Assembly: GCA_951802425.1 (NCBI GenBank) | Contig: OX637806.1 | Coordinates: forward strand, 1,116,001-1,180,000 | DNA length: 64,000 nt | Reading direction: 5' to 3' | Source: Clavaria fumosa | Lineage: Eukaryota; Basidiomycota; Agaricomycetes; Agaricales; Clavariaceae | Shown here: positions 11,306 to 23,383 of the stretch, piece after piece | Numbering within the stretch: position 1 is the stretch's first letter | Layout of the letters: every line of letters begins with the position of its first letter | Made by a program: the position numbers and the translations under genes | The notes under the pieces: generated by a model | Seen by the model: the letters and a program-made list of their open reading frames with translations, nothing else | What the model was told of the DNA's origin: nothing | Database searches by the model: none

Positions 11306-12390
11306 ATGAACAGCACTTGCACGACGCAACTTCAAGACACAAGAAACTCGTCACCAAATTTCTCATTCCTGGACCTCGTCAATAACTGCGACAACGTGTA
11401 TGTCGACCGGTCCGCCCCTCACAATCTCAAACCCAATCCGTTCGCCTCCGAGAGTCTCGTGCGGTTCAAGCTCTCGTTTGTAACAGAGAGCCCGACCATC
11501 AGCCTCCTTTGACCCATCATCATCGAGCAGCCTCGCACCGGCAACACACAGAGCGCCGCTGCGCCTGCCAGAGACTTGGCGATATCTATAATAGCAAGGA
11601 TGACAACGAATCCCACTGCTCCTCCTTTGTCAGCTTCGCGGCGCGCACGGCCGCAATGGCATGTATGAACCCTGGCGCGACGAGGGGCTGTTTGCGGACG
11701 CGATCGGGCCCCAAAAATGGGACGACGAGGTGTTCGCCGCGGTGACGACCATGACCAGGGGAACCTCGCTTTTGACTAGAGCGAACCGCGTGTCAACTGC
11801 TTCGGCAACATTACTACGGGGCACACATGACAGTGTGCGAAGGGATACCGGCAAAGATGTGTGTCTCAGGACGAGACAGAGATGGGCGTCCTGAAGCTCT
11901 TATGGATGGTCTTCCGTCTCAAATATTGCGTCCTTAAATAGCTTGCCAGGTTACTTGGACAACACGGTAGCAGGTTCTATACCGAGCGTTTGTATGCAAA
12001 GAAGAAGCGGGTATAACAACGTCTAAGGAGGTCCGCACGCTTCTTGCGTTTTACCAACTTATCGACTTTCAGAAAGACTGTGGGCTGGCTGGGGGCTTCA
12101 GTTATGTGAGTAAATCTGCATATAAAATGTGTTGATGTACGATATGTGTATGATATGCACATTCTACCCTCTCCTGAAGCGTCTAGGCGCTTCATCGGTC
12201 CCATTCGATGGCGAGGTAGAGTCGTTCGAGGTAAATATTCCTTCGTCCATCCGCCACTTCGCCGCCCGTTAAACTCTTCGCGGCCTTTTCCGCTAGAAGA
12301 ACTTGAAGAAGTTATGCTACGCTTGCGCAAAGCCCAATATCTAACGCACGAGAATGAGCCTGATTACGCGAAGCTGGTTTTACTCTGATA
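11306..12390 (+). pseudogene. Decayed copy of the DUF4743-Nudix gene
   Basis: A degenerate copy of the intact gene at 15600-17010, in opposite orientation. The start MNSTCTTQLQDTRNSS and the next 60 residues match the intact copy (MNSTCTMQLQDTGNSS) closely. A TGA at 11510-11512 stands where the intact copy has CGA. Further on, matching pieces appear in different frames: a GNLAF-type piece near 11760, the start of the Nudix domain near 11950, MYDMHILPSPEASRR at 12146, and YLTHENEPDYA near 12340. The Nudix box itself is no longer recognisable. The last residues (AKLVLL, then stop) replace the intact C-terminus. This is clearly a pseudogene, with decay by stops and frameshifts. Confidence 0.85.
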
Positions 12391-12826
12391 GCCGGTCCGA
12401 CTGCGAGAGTGAGGTGTATTTTTTTACAGTACTCCTCATGCTATTACGGAGTCGCGCGGGAATACCGACCGCGCCGTGTGACTCCGTGTGACCAGTTTGG
12501 TCAATGAATTGATCACGTGTTTGACCCTGGACTTTGTTTTGATTTCAGCATTTCGAGCATTTCGAGCATTTCAACCGACAACGTTGGGCATTTCTACGTC
12601 GATGGTAGGCCATTGTACGGAGAGTCGAGGACTTGAAGAGGCTGCTGCTGATTGAGGGTTTTACCAGTCAATCCTCGGCCATGACTGGTATGATCACCAC
12701 AGGGATGCCATATACTAATTCGGGTCCGTTCTCGACTTCGGATAACGAAGGCCTCATGTGGCTCAGGGTTGCGGACGGTGTTCCAACCATTCCCTCCTTT
12801 CTCCTCTCTCCTTGCCACTACAAACG
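12391..12826. other. Intergenic, 5' flank of the peroxygenase gene
   Basis: 436 bp without a recognisable gene. A short direct repeat (CATTTCGAG twice, then CATTTCAACC) lies near 12550-12575. A pyrimidine-rich stretch (12788-12815) just before the start codon looks like a fungal promoter/5' leader. Confidence 0.4.
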
Positions 12827-13912
12827 ATGGGAGCGATATCGAATCTGTTCCTCAATATCTACGTCTTCTCGTTAGATTATTTCCTCACCATCCTCAACCT
12901 GCTCACCCCAAAACTCAAGGTGGGAAAGGTCGTGCCAAGAGGCTGCCCCGGGGAAGGAGGCAAATGGCCTGAGTACATTCCCCCGAAGGAGGGAGATAGT
13001 CGCGGGGCCTGCCCCGCTCTTAACGCCATGGCTAACCACGGTACGTACAGGCTCACCCCCCACATCCACTCACTCTGACCATAGATCACAGGTATCCTGC
13101 CGCGAGATGGGAAGAACATCAGCTTCGTGGAAATGAATCACAAAATCCGTCAGACGTTCAATTTTGCAACGACATTTTGTCGTTTCGTGCCCAACACTAT
13201 GGCCGACTTGCTGCATCGCCCGTACTCGACGGGTACGCTGGAGCTTGCGGACATTAGTTTGCACAATGGTATCGAACACGATGCATCACTTACGCGTGCG
13301 TCTTTCCTCCTAACAACATTATCGTCTCGGACTCTCTTGTTTATGTTTTCCTATTCTATAACAGGAGAGGACACAGCACTCGTCCCTGATCAAGGGCCTC
13401 CCTCTATTCCACTGTGCCAAGGCCTGCTCGACAGTGCGACCGGCAGGGACAGAGATGGCAACCCTCTCCTCACCATTGCGGATCTGTCCAGGTACTCGGG
13501 AAAACGTCGCACAGAGGCACGCCAGACCAACCCGGAATTTACGCTGGCCCGCAAGCACAAGCTGTTTGGCAGCTCCAAGTGCGTCCATTGATTCTTTGTT
13601 TTATTGCAGTCCACGTCCTTTCTTTCTTTTCTTTGTTTGGTTGAATGTACAACTTATATTGGCCTTCTTGTGGGAATGCACAGCGCGTCAACGCTTCTCA
13701 CCATATTTGGCGGCAGAATCAGCGATCTCAAGACGTTTTTGTTGGAGGAGCGCATCCCTGACGGATGGGAGTCTCGCATCAGAAGCAGGTTTGGCCTGAC
13801 ATTCTTGATATTCAACTTAACGGTGTTCCGTGTCGAGTTTAAAACCAAGGAGGGTGTGCAAGGTGGGGCCCCGGCAGGTGCAGGCGCAAGCCCTGCGGCG
13901 GAGGCTGGATAA
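12827..13912 (+). CDS. Heme-thiolate peroxidase (chloroperoxidase / unspecific peroxygenase family)
   Basis: The enzyme uses H2O2 and a cysteine-ligated heme to oxygenate or halogenate organic substrates. The heme-ligand region reads RGACPALNAMANHG-ILPRDG, spanning the first intron (13041). The Mg-binding/acid-base segment is IEHDASLTR-EDTA, so the motif is the E-H-D type of short peroxygenases. Three further exons continue with LADISLHNG and FTLARKHKLFG, then a C-terminal domain ending at 13912 with an Ala/Gly-rich tail. All four exon joins keep frame. The N-terminus is hydrophobic (SNLFLNIYVFSLDYFLTIL) and may be a signal anchor. The residue before the heme Cys is Ala, not the usual Pro of the PCP motif. 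Confidence 0.9.
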
Positions 13913-14151
13913 GAGTTTCTTGGATTCTGGCACCGAAATGCGCCCCAGATCTTTGTGAATTCTACATATGCAAACAACCTCTCTACTAACTACCCATTTT
14001 GAAATGTTGATATACACGTTGACTGAGTAAATGCTGGAACGACGCATGTGTAGTGATTGGCTGTGACTGGGACGCGTCGCGACGCGTCTTGTCACGGTTT
14101 TGAAGCACTTGAGCCAAGCAGTCAACCAACCTTGCACTCGTTGCTCCTGAC

Positions 14152-15413
14152 ATGTCTACAACAAGCCTTCCAGGAGAACACGAGGAATACCAATACCTCT
14201 CCCTCGTCCGCTCAGTTCTATCCACGGGCGAAGCACGCGACGACCGCACGGGGACAGGAACGCTTTCGCTCTTCGCGCCGCCGAATCTGCGCTTCTCCCT
14301 GCGCGACCAGATACTGCCACTGCTGACGACAAAGCGCGTCTTCCTGCGCGGCGTGATCGCGGAGTTGCTGTGGTTCGTGCGCGGGGCGACGGACGGCGCG
14401 TTGCTCTCGCGGCAAGGTGTGCGCATCTGGGACCCGAACGGGTCTCGCGCCTTCCTGGATGCGCGAGGGCTGGCGCATCGCCGCGAAGGGGACCTCGGCC
14501 CGATATACGGGTTCCAGTGGAGGCACTTTGGCGCACAGTACACGGACTGCGACGCTGACTACGCCGGGCAGGGCGTTGACCAACTCGCGGAGGTCATTAG
14601 GAAGATCAGGTGTGAGCCCATGGATAGACGGATCATCCTGAGCGCATGGAACCCTCAAGGTGAGCATTTGTGCTGATGACTCGTATTTGTGCTATGATGT
14701 TTCTACCTCCATGTTATCAGATATCCCGATAATGGCTCTACCGCCGTGCCATCTGTTGTGTCAATTTAGCGTGTCCTTGCCGCCATCCGACGCCTCGCCC
14801 GACAGTTCGTCCACTCATTCGCACCATTTGTAGAAAGAGAATTTGACCAAACCTTCGTTGCGTCGTCCTGTCTGCTTAACGATACTCTTCACCAGCCAAA
14901 CCAACACTGTCCTGTCTGCTCTTCCAACGTTCGGCAGACCTTGGATTAGGCTTGCCCTTCAATATCGCCTCATACGCGCTATTAACACACATGATCGCCC
15001 ACGTGACAGAGTGCAGGGCGGGCAGTCTCATCATTCAGCTCGGTGGGGGTCTCTGTGCATCTTTTCCTCCAAAGTCTTACCTGCCGAATATCACAGGGGA
15101 CGCGCACGTATACAAAACACACATGTCCGCGCTGGAGACACAGCTTGCACGCGAGCCTAAGCCCTTCCCCAAGGTCAAGTTCAAACGGAGTCTGGGCGAG
15201 CTTATCGCGAGCTCTTCGCCGTCGTCGACGTTGCCCTCGTCGCTGGGCGTGAACGGAGCAGGGCGAGACGATGCATCGGGACATTCTTCGAGCAAGAGCA
15301 GCCCGGAGGACATAGCTCGGCGCGTGCGTGCGCTGGAGGCGATGAGGGAGGACGACTTCGTCATCGAGGGGTACCAGTGTTGGCCTGCGGTCAAGATGGA
15401 GATGAGCGTGTGA
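14152..15413 (+). CDS. TMP1: Thymidylate synthase
   Basis: Converts dUMP to dTMP with methylene-tetrahydrofolate. The N-terminus [16 protein letters not shown] is followed by the dUMP-binding RDDRTGTGT. The middle exon holds [16 protein letters not shown] and [13 protein letters not shown]. The catalytic cysteine is in [10 protein letters not shown] (about 14741-14770), after an intron whose donor follows AWNPQ. A later exon gives [29 protein letters not shown] (14910-15010), then the C-terminus ending KMEMSV. A second intron lies between about 14830 and 14890; its exact edges are unclear. A Ser-rich insert of about 30 residues near 15210-15300 lies before the conserved end, as in some other fungal enzymes. 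The gene is convergent with the Nudix gene. Confidence 0.93.
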
Positions 15414-15599
15414 ATGCCCGGGTCGCTTAGAACCAAGGGAGCTCAATTCTCATGAACAGATATTGTTTTGCAATATGCCACGCTCACTTGTCCTATGTGC
15501 CGACGCAAGGAGCCATCACGGTCAATAGATGCGGCTACGTCTCGTTCTACTTCATAAGGCGTCGTTCATATGGTGTCCCACCCCGCTCTCGCAATGGAG

Positions 15600-17010
15600 T
15601 CACCAGTTGTCAAAGTCAAACCTCCTATGCAGCCTTGTCACAATCTCCGCGTAATCAGGCTCATTCTCGTGTGTTAGATAACCTTTACGAACGAGAAAAT
15701 CAATAATAACTTGATTCACATGAACGAGCGTCAGTGAGAGCCACAAGAGAATGCGAGAAAGAAAGAGACTGACCGATTTCTGTATTGGGTTTGAATTCTC
15801 CTTTGTGCAAGCGTAGTATAACTTCTTCTAGTGGAAGAAGCTGCGGGGAGTTTAGTGGCGGCGATATAGTGGATTGTCGAAAATCTACCTCAAACGACTC
15901 CACCTCGCCATCGGATGGTTTGGGATCGATGAGGCGCCTAGACGTGTCAGGCGAGGGTGGGATGTGCATATCATACACATATCTCCCAAAAATCGCGAAT
16001 CAATACATTCCGTAAAAAAATCAAACACCCAATTCGCTCACATAACTTCAGCCTCCAGCCAGCCCCCTGCTGTCTTTCTAAAAGCATATACGAATGAGAC
16101 AGCAAAGCGCAAGGAGCATGCGGACGTATCCAGACCTTCCAAAGTAAGACGTTAAGCCTGCCGCCCTGGCGTGAGCTTTAGTGACATCTTCGGGTATACT
16201 AGCTTCTTCCTTGGCTTCTTTGATAATTGCCTCCATGGGGCCGTACCCGCTCGGTATACCACCTGCTACCGTGTTGTCCAAGTAACCTGGCCAACTATTT
16301 AAGGACGCAATATTTGAGACAGAAGACTATCCGTAAGAGCTTCAGGGCGCCCACGTCTGTTTCGTTTTGGCTCGTCTCGGGACCCACATCTTAACATCAG
16401 GGGCGCCGGCATACCCTTCGCACACTGTCATGTGTGCCCCGTGGCTGATGATGCCGAACAGTTTACACGCGGTTCGCTCTAGCTCGAAGGCGAGGTTTCC
16501 CCGGTTGTTGTCGTCGCGGGGGAGTGGCCCGAAAGGGTCGATGAGAACGGCGAACGCCTCGTCGCGCCATTTTCGGGGCCCGATCACGTCCGAAAACAGC
16601 CCCTCATCGCGCCAGCGCTTGCACATGTCTGCCATTGCGGCCGTGCGCGCCGTAGGCGAGTCAAGGTGCGCCGCAAAGCTGATATAGGAGGAGCAGCGGC
16701 CATCCTCGCTATTATAGATATCGTCCGGAATCGCCCAGGTCTCTGGGAGGCCCGCAGCGGCGCTCCGTGTGTTCTCGGCGCGAAGCTGCTCGACGATGAT
16801 GGGTCGAAGGAGGCCGATGGTGGGGCTCTCTGTTACAGACGAGAGCTTGAACCGCACGAGACGCTCGGAGGCGAAGGGATTGGGTTTGAGATTGCGGGGG
16901 GCGAGTCGGTTGACATATACGTTGTCGCATTTATTGACGAGGTCCAGGAATGAGAAATTTGGTGACGAGTTCCCTGTGTCTTGAAGTTGCATAGTGCAAG
17001 TGCTGTTCAT
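15600..17010 (-). CDS. DUF4743-Nudix hydrolase (YJR142W-like)
   Basis: Related to fungal and plant Nudix enzymes annotated as thiamine-pyrophosphokinase-like, thought to hydrolyse damaged thiamine diphosphates. The start is the ATG at 17008-17010. The first exon holds the DUF4743-type domain (NPFASERLVRFKL; RWRDEGLFSDVIGPRKW). The Nudix domain follows after an intron: LDNTVAGGIPSGYGP, then MEAIIKEAKEEASI, the Nudix box with Lys in place of the usual Arg of REUXEE. Later exons give YDMHIPPSPDTSRR and VRKGYLTHENEPDYAEI, ending FDFDNW at the stop 15600-15602. Frame is kept through about three introns. A decayed inverted copy lies at 11306-12390. Confidence 0.85.
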
Positions 17011-17147
17011 TGCATTGTATTGTAATAGCAGTCGGTAATGATATGACCTTGTTTGGTGCATATCACATGACCGTGGCGTGACTCTAGTTGAGGGTGGGCA
17101 GGCGGAAAGCATCGTATACTGAACGTTTTCAGATCTAGTGCAGAGTC
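17011..17147. promoter_or_regulatory. Divergent promoter, Nudix / nucleoporin
   Basis: 137 bp between the two start codons. No obvious TATA box; promoter inferred only from gene orientation. Confidence 0.4.
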
Positions 17148-18369
17148 ATGTCCTCTATGTTTGGTTCCTTTGCAACTCAGCCCCAGCAACAGCAGCAGCA
17201 GCCTGCAAAGTCTTTCTTTGGACCGCAACCTGGAGGCGGCCTCTTTGGCTCCACAGTAGGAAGCGGGACACTGGGTAGGGGAGGTGTGGTTTCGCAGCAG
17301 GATGCGCAGGCGCAGTTCACAGCGCTGGCGAGCAAGATAGAAGCCATCGCTGCGGCGTGGGGTGTTGGCGGTGGCAGGCCGACGTGCCGTTTTCAAGTGT
17401 GTCTGGATCACTCTCTAATAGAGTGAAGCTGAGTAATCCTTCTTCGCAGCACTACTTCTACAATCTCGTTGATCCGGCGCAAGTGCGACTGTATGGTCGT
17501 CCGCCTAATGCATGGGACGACGAAGCTTGGGCGAAAGCGGTCAGGGAAAACCCTGATCCAACTTGGTGAGTAGCTCAGTTTTCTCGAGGATTACATTGAC
17601 CATTGTTTCGTTCCGGAACTAGTTTAGTTCCGGTGCTAGCGGTGGGCTTTGACGATCTACTACAGAGAGTAAACGCACAAAGCCAGCAGGCAATTGCCCA
17701 AGAAGAGAAGCTAAAGGTGTGCCAGCAGCATGGTTTACCTTTCCCACACAACATCTCTGAGCTTTACCAGGAATTAAGGAGCCGGATAGAAGCCCTCGCG
17801 CTGCGGCATAGCACCTCCAACATTGCATGCCTCCGACGCGCTTCCGCGGCCCAGACACAGTTAAAACACCGATTGCTCAAGCTGGTGCAGCACCTTCATT
17901 TGCTCGTACCATCCCTGCGGTCTTCTGCAATCAGGCCGGAAGAGGAGGCCCTCAGGGTAGCATTAGAGGAGATTGAGGAAGAAGTGAAGAAGAAGGGCGT
18001 TTACGGCGGACGAATGAGAGCGAAGCTAAACGAACTATGGGCGCTTGTGAGCGCTCTCCAGGCCGCAAGGGACCGGGAGAGGAGCGAGAACAAAGGTTCC
18101 ATTGCGTGGTCCGTCGTGGACGAAGACGGAATGGGGCAGCTTGTCCAAGTGCGTTTTACCTTCGACTGTTTTGCATGCAGAATCCGCTCACCTTGCTTTA
18201 TCAACCTCAGATCCTGAGTGAGCAACAGACCGGCCTGGCGCATCTGACCAAGGTTTTGAAAAAGGATATGAAGGATATGGATATCATCTTGGGAGCGACT
18301 GGGGCGCCTGGAGATAAGGCTGGGCTGTTCCATGATACGAGCCCGTTGCGGGGTAGTCTGAGACTGTAG
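17148..18369 (+). CDS. NUP57: Nucleoporin Nup54/Nup57
   Basis: An FG nucleoporin of the central-channel Nup62 complex. The N-terminus MSSMFGSFATQ is followed by a poly-Gln run and several FG motifs (FFG, LFG); the FG region is short. The Nup54 alpha/beta domain is present: HYFYNLVDP, VRLYGRPPNAWDDEAW, NPDPT, then VPVLAVGFDDLLQR. A coiled-coil segment follows (NISELYQELRSRIEAL onward), and the final exon is ILSEQQTGLAHLTKVLKKD. Introns lie at about 17395-17450, 17567-17624 and 18150-18212. The yeast name Nup57 and the metazoan name Nup54 refer to the same family. The tail ends in SPLRGSLRL. Confidence 0.88.
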
Positions 18370-18480
18370 AAACACAATCCCCTAATGCAATGACTTTGAC
18401 ACAGCCACTAAGTCAGTCCGTGCCTGTGCACCCTTTTCTCCGAAACGCCCAACAATCGCCGAACTTCATTCCCAAGTGCC

Positions 18481-21214
18481 ATGCGTTTCCGCACGCTCGA
18501 GATACGATGGCATGACAGCAAGCCCATCTCTAGCTGTGATTTCCAACACGTTCCGTTCAAGAAAGCGCGTCCAACCTCAGAGAAAGCTTTTGCGGCACAA
18601 TCATATCGTCTTGCTACGGCTGGAGAGGATAATCATGTCCGTGTAAGTGTTCCCCGGAAACCGCAGAGGCATACGTGGCGTGTCATTGGCTGAATGAGAG
18701 TGCGGTCGCGCCTTTTCCCATCAATAGATATGGATGGTGCACCCCAACATTTTGCCTCCCTCCTTGGTTAAGGGCGCATCCTCATCCGCCTCGGTCGCTA
18801 GACCGCCAAGAGTGGAATACCTCGCGACACTTAGCAGACACTCCGCTGCGGTTAACGTCGTGCGCTTTTCACCCAACGGTGAGTTCTGTCTCTATCAAGC
18901 GTGCCAATCCTTCCTTGCCATCTTGTTTGAGTTCTGACGTTCGGCTTGGACTTGCAGGTGAACTGATCGCATCTGCGGGAGACGGTGCGCGAATCCATTT
19001 CATCTGATACGCGTTTTGTTCACGTGTATTGGAATTTTGTTTTGGAAACGAATCGCAGATGGCATGATCATTATCTGGGCGCCCTCGAGCACGCCACAAA
19101 CAAGCACGTATGGGAGCGATTTGAGCCCGGAGGACATGCAGTACGAGAAGGAATACTGGAAGCCACGGACAACCTTTCGGTGATAGCAAAGCATCATTTG
19201 CTCCTCTCTCAATACTCACGCGGTCTCTTGTCTAAAAATTCAGATGCACTCCCATGCAGGTGTACGATTTGGCTTGGAGTCCCACGGGCGAGTACATCAT
19301 TACCGGTAGCACAGATAATTGTGCTCGAGTATATACTGCAAGTGATGGTACGTCCTTTATTCTTCTATGCCCCACGCTCGCTCAAACCGAACCGCTTTCA
19401 GGGAAGTGCGTTCATGAAATTGCTGAACACACGCATTTCGTCCAGGGTGTCGCTTGGGATCCTCTAAATGAGTACATCGCGACACAAAGTAGTGATCGCT
19501 CCATGCACATCTATCGCATCTCCACGATACAGGGCACTTTCGAAGCGCACGCCGTGGGCAAAAACACACGCTTGCCGTACCACCATACGCGCACGCCCAG
19601 GTCACACAGCCATAGCAGGTCCATGTTCATGCGAAGGGAGTCCACTACGAGTGACGCGGAGAGCTCCGTCAGCGAGCTGAGAGATGAGGTACATGCGGCC
19701 TCTACTGCAACTATACACAGCCAGCCAGCCCCACTAACCCCGACAACGTCTGTCGCGAGCACACCGTCAGCGGCCATGTTCCCTCCGCCCTCAGTAGAGA
19801 GACCGTCTTCCAGACGGTCCTCATTCAGCGGTTCGAATGCGCCGAGTTCACCTTCATTTTACGCCCGGTACGGAAGATCGCCTTCTCCGATGCCTGCCCT
19901 TCCTGCGATCCGCGCGCTTCCGTCTGCTGTCGCTACCTGGGCCTCAGTAAAGCTTTACGGGGATGAAAGTTTCACGAATTTCTTCCGAAGGTTGACGTTC
20001 AGTCCTGATGGTGGTCTGCTTTTGACCCCTGCCGGGCAATTTGAAGACCCTGCAGTGATTCCTGGGTCGTCAAGGTCTTCGTCGAGCAAGGGAGAAGAGA
20101 CTCCGGCTCGGGGGAGGAAAGGCTTGTCAATTAACACGAGCGATGTTGCGGATCCTACTTCAGCCTCATCTGTGTATATCTACTCGCGTGCCAACTTCGC
20201 GAGGCCTCCCATTGCTCAGCTCCCTGGGCACAAGAAAGCCAGCGTGGCAGTAAGATTCTCTCCCGTCCTATATGAACTTCGACAGGGCGTCGGCGGGGCG
20301 GGAGGCAACAACACTGGCACAGAGTCGGTCTCTGAGACCAAAACAGCAATGTTGGAGACGGGTGTGGAAGGAGCGATGGCGGTTGACATTGGCCCAAACG
20401 TCTCCTCAGCACCGGAAGCTATATCTTCTACGTCGTCATCGCCGCACAAGCCGCCAGTTGCGGGGCCCATTATGGCACCAACCCCGCTTTTGGCTGGATC
20501 CCGCACTATGTCTTCGCCCGCCCTTTCCCCAGTGGATATGCTAAGGCCACCCACGCCCGTGATGTCTAAGCCGTCGACGCCAGTTCCTCATGCGAAGGAG
20601 ACTAGCTCTGTCTTTGCATTGCCATATCGGATGTTATTCGCAGTCGTGACCATGGACACGGTTGCCATCTATGATACCCAACAAGCCGGTCCGGTCTGCA
20701 TGTTGACGAAGCTGCATTACGACGAATTTACGGATATGACTTGGTGCGGTTCGCTCCGCTGTGTTTTTCTGTGATCTGATCACTAGTTCATAGGTCTTCG
20801 GATGGTCAATGTCTCATGCTCGCCTCCAGAGATGGCTATTGCACTATCGTAGTATTCGACGAGATCCTTCCAGCGTATCACACGCAACAGCATACGCTAC
20901 AACTACAGTCGATCGCACACCACCATTCCATGCCTATCACGTATCCTGCGCCAGTCTCCTCGTCCGCCATGGCTCTACCTGCCGTGGTCACAGCAAACCT
21001 GACGAAGAAGCGGGTAGAGCCGCCACTGACTCCGGCAACAAGCGTCGACGACAGCGTTTCTGCAATGGGCAGCGCCGCCGCTGCGATAGCTAACACGAGC
21101 ACAGAGGAGGGGTTGCCGCCCCCACCACTGGCAGACGAGATCGGCATGTCATCCGTGCCGCCTAAAAAGAAGCGACGTGTCGCGTTGACGAAAGTGGGGG
21201 ACCTCTCGGCGTAA
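18481..21214 (+). CDS. CAC2: Chromatin assembly factor 1 subunit Cac2 (p60, WD40)
   Basis: The WD40 subunit of CAF-1, which deposits H3-H4 on newly replicated DNA. The start MRFRTLEIRWHDSKPISSCDFQ is typical of Cac2/p60. Successive WD repeats are readable: YRLATAGEDNHVRIW, SAAVNVVRFSPN, GELIASAGDDGMIIIW (across an intron), YDLAWSPTGEYIITGS, VQGVAWDPLNEYIATQSSD. A long Ser/Pro-rich insert (about 19600-19950 and 20040-20160) interrupts the propeller, as in fungal Cac2. The last blades are MLFAVVTMDTVAIYD and ASRDGYCTIVVFDE. The C-terminus has a PPKKKRR basic motif, a likely nuclear signal. About six introns. Stop at 21212-21214. Confidence 0.88.
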
Positions 21215-21587
21215 TACCACGATCCTGGGTGCCCCATTTTTAGTTGTCCCTGATTTTTTTCTTCCTCTCCATCCATGCTGGGACACCACTGTTATGCTTG
21301 TTTCCTGGTCGAAGCATCCTCCTTACGAAAACAATCCCTGCTTCTGCATGTATCGTTCTCATTATCGTTTATCTAGTATATGTAGACCTCTGTTGCCCTT
21401 AATTGAGTTATGTGTGCATTGTGCATCAGGCACACATGCACACATTATGTAAAGCATGGCAACATTTTTCCTGATGAATATGAGCCAGGTCTTTATCAGG
21501 CTCTTTTCTGTGTCAAATATTCACTGATGCAGAAGAATCCAGTCTGTGGAAGCAGGTGGATATTGAAAAGGGTGATGGTGCTGAGGG
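21215..21587. other. Gene-to-transposon transition
   Basis: 3' flank of the Cac2 gene. From about 21400 the sequence turns into AT-richer DNA unlike both the gene and the retroelement; an open frame here runs straight into the truncated pol but has no similarity to the matching part of the intact copy. Probably the remnant of another repeat at the 5' break of element A. Confidence 0.4.
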
Positions 21588-23383
21588 CCCGCATCCAAGA
21601 CACAGTGGATGTGCTTAAAGGAGCATCGATCTACTCTAAGATTGATGCAAAGGGAGGTTTCCCATCTATGCAGGTCTGGCCCAAGCACCAGCACCGCTGC
21701 GCCTTCCTGACACCCTGTGGACTCTTCGAACCAGCTGTCATGTGGTTTGGACTGCAGAATGCCCCTGCTACCTTCCAACACTTCATGAATCATGTGTTGA
21801 GGGAGGAGATTGCAGGAGGACATGTGAGGGCCTATGTGGATGATGTCATTGTGTTTGCAGAGGACTTGGCTACACATTGGTACTGGATGGATCGGGTCTT
21901 GAGGAAGTTTGGAGAGAATGGGTTGTGTCTCAAACTCAGTAAATGCGAGTTTGAGAAGAGTGAGATCATCTTCCTGGGGATGAAGATCTCCCACAACAGA
22001 CTAGAGCATGATCTGGCCAAGGGTGCGGCAGTCCAAGATTGGCCACGTCCTAAGAATGTGAAGGATGTCCAGAGGTTCAATGGGATGCTGAACTACCACC
22101 GCCGGCACATCCTGAATCTTTCTGCCTGGGCAAAGCCACTCTTCCGGCTGACTGGGAATGTTCCATGGAAATGGGAGGAGGAGGAGGAAGCAGCCTTCCG
22201 AGATCTCCGCCAGGCACTCGTATCGGCCCCGGTCTTGGCTCTGCCTCAGGACAAAGGGAGATGGGAGGTAGAGACAGATGCAAGCAACCTGGCAACTGGT
22301 GGAGTGCTCTCGCAGCAGCAGACGGATGGAACCTGGAGAGTTGTTGACTATATCTCCAAGGCCCTCACTGCAGCTGAGAAGAACTATGATGTGTATGACA
22401 AGGAGTTCTTGGCTGTGATTCGGGCACTTCACAAGTGGCGAGCATACCTCATTGGCGCAGAGGAGACGATCGAGATCTGGACAGACCATGCAAATCTCCA
22501 GTACTTCTGGAAGCCCCAGAAGTTGAAGCCAAGGCAGGTTCGTTGGGTTGGTGAGCTCCAGTGCTTTGACTTTGAGATAAAGTATCGCACTGGCAAGTCG
22601 AATACAAAGGCAGATGCACTTTCCCGGAGACCGGACTATGGAGAGATGGTGGAGGAGGATGCACTGGTGCAGGTTTTCCCGGAAATGGAAGTCCGTGTGT
22701 CATTCACATCAGAAATGGAGACGCTACTCCAGAAAAATAGCGCAGTACACATACAGAAGCCGGAGGAGCTTGATGATGAGTGGACACAAGATTGTGCTGG
22801 ACTCTGGCAAAAGGGGATAGTCACTTGGGTCCCCCTAGGAGCTCGTGAGGCTGTTCTCGAGTTTGAGCATGACCTCCCCGCTGCTGGACACCCTGGGCCC
22901 CGGAAGTTGAGAGCAGCACTAGTGAAGGGTTATTGGTGGCCAGACATGGTAAAAGATGCGGATTGGTATGCCCAGGGGTGTGAGACATGCCAGCGGACGA
23001 AGCCTGACCGTACCAAGTGTGCTGCCCCACTGCACCCCCATCTGGTGCCCGATGGTCCCTGGTCAGTGATCTTATGGGACATAGTCGGTCCCCTCCCCCT
23101 CTCCCATGGACATAACGCCATCCTTGTTATTGTTGACAAATTCACAAAACGGACACTGCTCGAAGCGATTGGGCTTGACCTCACAGGACTTGGAGTGGCG
23201 CGTCTCCTCCGGGATAGAGTGTTTCATGACCATGGAGTCCCTCACAAGGTTGTGAGTGACCGGGGGTCCCAGTTTGTGTCCTGCTTCATGAAGGAGTTCT
23301 ACTCCATGATCCAGGTAAAGGCAAATCCAAGTACTGCCTTTCATCCACAGACTGATGGACAGATGGAATGGGCGAACCAGGAG
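21588..23383 (+). mobile_element. Element A, part 1: 5'-truncated chromovirus pol
   Basis: Outer, older copy of a Ty3/gypsy chromovirus. It starts abruptly inside reverse transcriptase (RIQDTVDVLKGASIYSK) and runs through the YVDD box (AYVDDVIVFAED), RNase H and the integrase zinc finger and core, breaking off after WANQE at 23383. It is nearly identical to the same region of element B (26135-27930). Many of its differences are Arg to Trp/His/Cys/Gln changes, as expected from C-to-T decay at CpG. No gag, protease or 5' LTR of this copy is present. Its reading frame is cut by the insertion of element B; the last five bases AGGAG (23379-23383) are repeated at 29071-29075. Confidence 0.9.
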
